Of a stretch of 64,000 nt of DNA, positions 60,324-64,000 are shown one piece after another. Both the position numbers and the translations under genes were made by a program. The stretch's first letter is position 1; each line of letters starts with the position of its first letter. Origin of the DNA: Notospermus geniculatus (lineage: Eukaryota; Nemertea; Pilidiophora; Heteronemertea; Lineidae); the NCBI GenBank assembly GCA_002633025.1, contig NMRB01001241.1, positions 29,548-93,547 on the forward strand, written 5' to 3'. A model generated the notes under the pieces. The model made no database searches. It was not told the origin of the DNA and saw nothing but the letters and a program-made list of their open reading frames with translations.

Positions 60324-60426
60324 GTTTACACTGGTTTCATTGTCGTCTGAATCGGTCAGTATCTCCAGAGCAGTGGCTGATGATGATGATGAACTGCTTA
60401 AGGCTGAGGAATTTCAGATTATGATG
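60324..60426 (+). CDS. Possible alternative CELSR tail exon
   Basis: If the donor at 58177 is used, acceptor CCCCAG at 60321-60323 gives a phase-perfect exon encoding FTLVSLSSESVSISRAVADD, then DDELLKAEEFQIMM, with GTAATC after it. It is acidic and Ser-rich like the tail. No cross-species match was possible; hypothetical. Confidence 0.4.
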
Positions 60427-60529
60427 GTAATCGGTGCCAGTAGACTTCCTATGTCAATATTTTATGGACGACTTGAACAGTCTCCCATTCTTATGATTTT
60501 GTGTCTAATTCTGTGTTTTATTGTTCCAG

Positions 60530-60811
60530 GGTGAGCAATCTCGATCAAGAGACATCCGTATGATATCCACTACTACCATTAGATGGCGCTTGCTCTGTAA
60601 ACCTCTGGGAAGATATGCAATACTTGTATTGATGACACTAGGAAATTATTCTGACCTGTTTCATAAAACCATTGTATATAATTTTGGGATTTATTGTAAA
60701 ATTTTGTACACAGTTATTTTGTTATATTTTGTATATTTCGAATGTTCACAGCATGAAATGTTGGGTTTTTATTATGGATTTTATTCAACACAGCACTCTT
60801 GTGGTCGCTAG
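60530..60811 (+). CDS. Possible alternative CELSR terminal exon
   Basis: Follows 60324-60426 in phase 0 after acceptor GTTCCAG. It encodes GEQSRSRDIRMISTTTIRWR and then an increasingly hydrophobic run to TAG, which looks like translated UTR. Weak. Confidence 0.2.
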   Translation, partial: GEQSRSRDIRMISTTTIRWRLLCKPLGRYAILVLMTLGNYSDLFHKTIVYNFGIYCKILYTVILLYFVYFECSQHEMLGFYYGFYSTQHSCGR

Positions 60812-61055
60812 CAATGTGGTCTGTTGTTTTGTTTAGTTTTGAGCCAGTTTGTGCATTGACCTTGACCTTATATTGAAGCAGATGTAGAATATGTTTAAAC
60901 TTGTGTTAACACTGTCGACTAATCCTGTAAATACATGTGGTAGTTTTTTCACTGGGGAGGTGGGTATTCGACCACACCTTCGATGGTATGGGTTATCCTG
61001 GGATATTTTGTAACTTTCACAAGGAAGTGGGCGATTCATTTTAATGGTAGGATAA

Positions 61056-61175
61056 CAGGGGCGGATCCAGAATCATGGGAAAGAGGGGGCACAGAAATTT
61101 CCCGGTCAATTTTTAAGATTTTCCACAAAATAGAGGGGGCACGGGCCGGGTGTGCTCCCCCTGGATCCGCGCCAA
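61056..61175. mobile_element. Short TIR element, CAGGGGCGGATCCAG family
   Basis: CAGGGGCGGATCCAGAATCA and CTCCCCCTGGATCCGCGCC; a shorter cousin of 59263-59434. Confidence 0.78.
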
Positions 61176-61250
61176 CTAGTATTGGATCTAGCTGTATTCA
61201 CTGTCAGCATCATATGAAGGAGTTGTGATAGGCTTAGATCTACTTAGATA

Positions 61251-61923
61251 CAGTGGAACCTGGATCATTGAACACCTCCGTACAATGAACACCTCCCTAC
61301 ACTGAACACTATTTCTCGGTCCCGGCAAAACTAAGCCTAATTTCAAGTAACAAAACCTTGGTACATTGAACACCCATGTACTTTGAACATTGAACACTTA
61401 TTCCTGGTCCCAACAATCAAATGCCCTGTTAGATTGAACACCCATGGTTTGTTTTACCCTCAGATTAGTGCTAATTACTGTTGGTTGATGACAGATAATA
61501 GGTGAGCTGATCCCGACCTAGAGGAATTAGGGTCCAGTGGTCATCAATTGCTTTGTTTGAATGCCAGTAATTAACCTGTAATTACTGACAAAGAAGTTTT
61601 GAGTACCTAACCTGTAATTATTGGAAAGACATTTTTGAGTCCAATTCAAAGTTGCAATCAGTTTAGACTCTCAATTCCTTTAAAAACCGTTGTGAATGCT
61701 TTCATTGTCATCATTCAAGATGCCTTATAAACATGTTTACAATGAACTCTCTGTCGCAAAGAAAGCAGAACTTGTAAAAAACGTAGATTCATTGAACGTA
61801 GGAGGAATGTAGTCACTAACTTGCCCCGCCCACTTTTTGGGGAACCTTGGTACATTGAACACCTGTGTACATTGAACACTTTGAGCTGGTCCCGTGAGTG
61901 TTCAATGTAGGCAGGTTCCACTG
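61251..61923. mobile_element. pogo/Tigger-like non-autonomous element
   Basis: CAGTGGAACCT ... AGGTTCCACTG ends with TA at 61249-61250 and 61924-61925. Inside, 61719-61811 could encode a 30-residue start resembling a transposase DNA-binding N-terminus (MPYKHVYNELSVAKKAELVK) before TAG. Short AACACCT-type subrepeats sit near both ends. Confidence 0.85.
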
Positions 61924-63219
61924 TATATTGAAGAATACTTTTCGAAGGGGAGTTTTTGAAATGTAGTGCGAGATGTGCAACTCAATGATGAAGGGGGTAC
62001 TTGGAGACTCCTCTGTGTACCAATTCATTGGTGAAAAATGTAAATTTTAGTTAGCTACTGTGTTACATCAGAAAAGTTGAGCATACAAAAGAAATCACAC
62101 CCAGAGAAATTTGACTCTGTACCCATATCATGGAGTTTACAGTATATCTTGTCGAGTCAGCTAACACTGATTCACATCTTTGGGTGTTGCCATCTTGTGG
62201 CATTTTAGTCTCGTTCTCAATATCAAATGTGCATTTATATGTAGTACATGTATGTATATGGTGAAATTATTTGTCTTATTTGAGGAAATATCATACATGG
62301 TGATGCACTTAGTCATTGATATTTTAAGTAGCTAAAAGTATTGTAGTGATATTTTTAAGTACAGTTTTTAAGTAAGCTGCTGGCTACGTCTTATGATTTT
62401 TTCAGGCTATCCATTAAGCATGCACATGTCATGTTTTCTGGGGACAATTTTGAACACCTCATCTCCTTTTGAAGGATGGCAAACTTGGTTCGTCAGTTTT
62501 GTCACTGTAAAAGGACATATGGCGGCTGAGCCCTCAGATAATCTTTAGGGGCAAGTCAGTTTTGAAACTTTAGCTTGACATATTGTATCCCCAATGGATG
62601 GCCTGTATTAGCATATCAGGGCTCAGGATGATGGGACATATAAATTGGTGTTTCATAGGTGAAGAAATTTACAAAATCACTCATATCTTGGACAAATAAT
62701 TAGAGCAGCATAATCGTGGAGATTTTATACATTGAAACACATTCAATCATGGTTACTTTTGCCTGTCAACATCATATCACCAGTACTACTTATGGGGTGG
62801 TTCATCTTCCTCAGCTCAGGGTCAAGTACCGAGATCTGTTCACATGAACGTGTCTGTGTATACCCAGGATTTTATGGCATTCCAAACACGGGCCACCTTG
62901 TGGAAGTATGTAGTCAACCGAAATCAGATGTTAATCTTCCGAGCACTGAATTTCATTCTATTTCACCTGGCATGAATAATTTTGTTGCGTAACTGGGTGG
63001 TTTCCATGGCTTACGTGGTATTGGACAGGCAATCTCAGTGTGAGCAGATCTTTAGATATCGTAGCCATATTTTATGTAGCATAGTGCTTCAGTTGAAATA
63101 TGTCTTTACATTCCAGATTAATACTGCTGTTGAATATTTTTACTGTGTCAGTTAAGAATTTAAAATATCTCTCTGTCTACTTATGATATGCATATCCATC
63201 AACTTATCAGTAGCCTAAA

Positions 63220-63350
63220 GCTGCGTTTAGCTGACACGCGGTATGCGGAACGCGGAAGCGGAAAATGCAATGCATTTTCGCATACAACATATCTTTCCGC
63301 CAGGGTTTCCGCGTCCCTATACCGCATTCCGCGTGTCAGCTAAACGCAGC
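63220..63350. mobile_element. Palindromic element of about 130 bp (GCTGCGTTTAGCTGACACGC)
   Basis: GCTGCGTTTAGCTGACACGC...GGAACGCGGAA pairs with ...ATTCCGCGTGTCAGCTAAAC GCAGC, with short centre ATGCAATGCATTTTCGCAT. Diverged copy at 24951. Confidence 0.88.
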
Positions 63351-63991
63351 CTAAGGCAACTATGGAAATTATGGCACTTGTGCAGAAATTGGAGCTGAAT
63401 TTGTTTTTAAAATGGTCTTAGGAAGATAAAATTGACCTATCACACCTGGATGTGTGTGAAAAGCCATTGTGAAGGGGGGGGGGGGAAATGTTCATTTCCT
63501 TTTTGAGAACATCTCGATTTCATAGTGCATAATTATATTGATTGATTATATTTTGACTACATTGGTATTGTTAGTCCTTAAGAGTTCCATAATCAGTTTG
63601 GTAATATGCCATTCTTCATGCAGCTGGTATCTTGTTCTAATCATATTGCTTATCAGGGCAGGTCATGAAACCACGTCCCTCTTCGAAGATTTTTTTACCA
63701 TTCAGTCACAACATTCCACTTTATTTTCTTTTGTCATATCGTTATGTGAAACATTCCTAAAACATAAAAATCTCTTTAGGTGAATGGTATTATGAAGATA
63801 TGATAGCTGGCTAACCTTGAAAATGTAGTTGGCCTAAATAAGACTCATCAGTAAATGATGAGGGCGATCTCTCCTTGACTGGGGGCCAAGTTCCCTCTTA
63901 TATTACAGAAATATCACCAAGTATTGTTTGGTGAGTAGCTACATGTATAATGCCCTGAGTGTTGGCGCTTGAACTTCTGAAATAATATTTA

Positions 63992-63997
63992 AATAAA
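63992..63997 (+). promoter_or_regulatory. Possible polyadenylation signal AATAAA
   Basis: AATAAA at the very end of the window; the cleavage site would be outside. Whether it belongs to this gene is unknown. Confidence 0.3.
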
Positions 63998-64000
63998 AAT

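Larger units (their letters stand above)
58181..64000. other. Probable CELSR 3' UTR and downstream region
   Basis: No conserved coding sequence. Contains two hAT-like short elements (59263-59434, 61056-61175), a pogo-like element (61251-61923), a palindrome (63220-63350), a G run near 63474 and AATAAA at 63992-63997. The 3' end of the transcript is not determined. Confidence 0.65.

Overview
This 64 kb window comes from a large, repeat-rich animal genome: it has GT-AG introns, multi-exon genes, abundant miniature transposons and AT-rich non-coding DNA. Both recognisable genes lie on the + strand, head to tail. Their conservation (an RSBN1-type protein and a full Flamingo/CELSR receptor) fits any bilaterian. 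The dense TACATGTA and ACCGGT runs in non-coding DNA remind me of marine invertebrates, but I cannot name the phylum or species.

Layout. 1-5119: the 3' part (five exons, 5' end outside the window) of an RSBN1/RSBN1L-like (KDM9/DPY-21 family) gene with unusual low-complexity regions and a coding minisatellite. 5120-10938: 3' UTR and intergenic DNA with two tandem duplications (periods 323 and 341 bp) and several hairpin or TIR elements. 10969-58180: one cadherin EGF LAG seven-pass adhesion GPCR (Flamingo/Starry night/CELSR). One giant exon carries the signal peptide and nine cadherin repeats. It is followed by small exons for EGF, LamG, EGF, LamG, EGF, laminin-EGF, HormR, GAIN/GPS, seven TM helices and a long cytoplasmic tail. 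Spliced as described, the coding sequence is 9266 nt, exactly one base short of 3089 codons. The missing base maps to an A5 run in the laminin-EGF exon, where the reading frame breaks. 58181-64000: probable 3' UTR and downstream DNA with hAT-like, pogo-like and palindromic elements, ending in an AATAAA.

The striking feature is pervasive tandem duplication. Inside the CELSR gene a 5071-bp block carrying the HormR-GAIN-GPS-TM1-4 exons occurs twice in a row (about 45.25-50.32 kb and 50.32-55.0 kb). It is joined by a hybrid exon with an in-frame stop. Exons are nearly identical between the copies, while the introns differ by at least four transposon insertions, several with clean empty sites in the other copy. 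A second 4.7-kb block is duplicated inside a 14.3-kb intron, along with smaller duplications. Single N bases sit at or beside two duplication junctions. This pattern is what unmerged haplotypes of a very heterozygous genome would look like, but true recent tandem duplication is not excluded by sequence alone. In either case the pairs work as a natural catalogue of recently mobile elements (piggyBac-like TTAA, Tc1/mariner TA, LINE tail).

Functionally, the two genes are unrelated: a probable nuclear chromatin demethylase and a planar-cell-polarity cell-surface receptor. I see no operon-like or system-level link between them, and no previously undescribed gene system.
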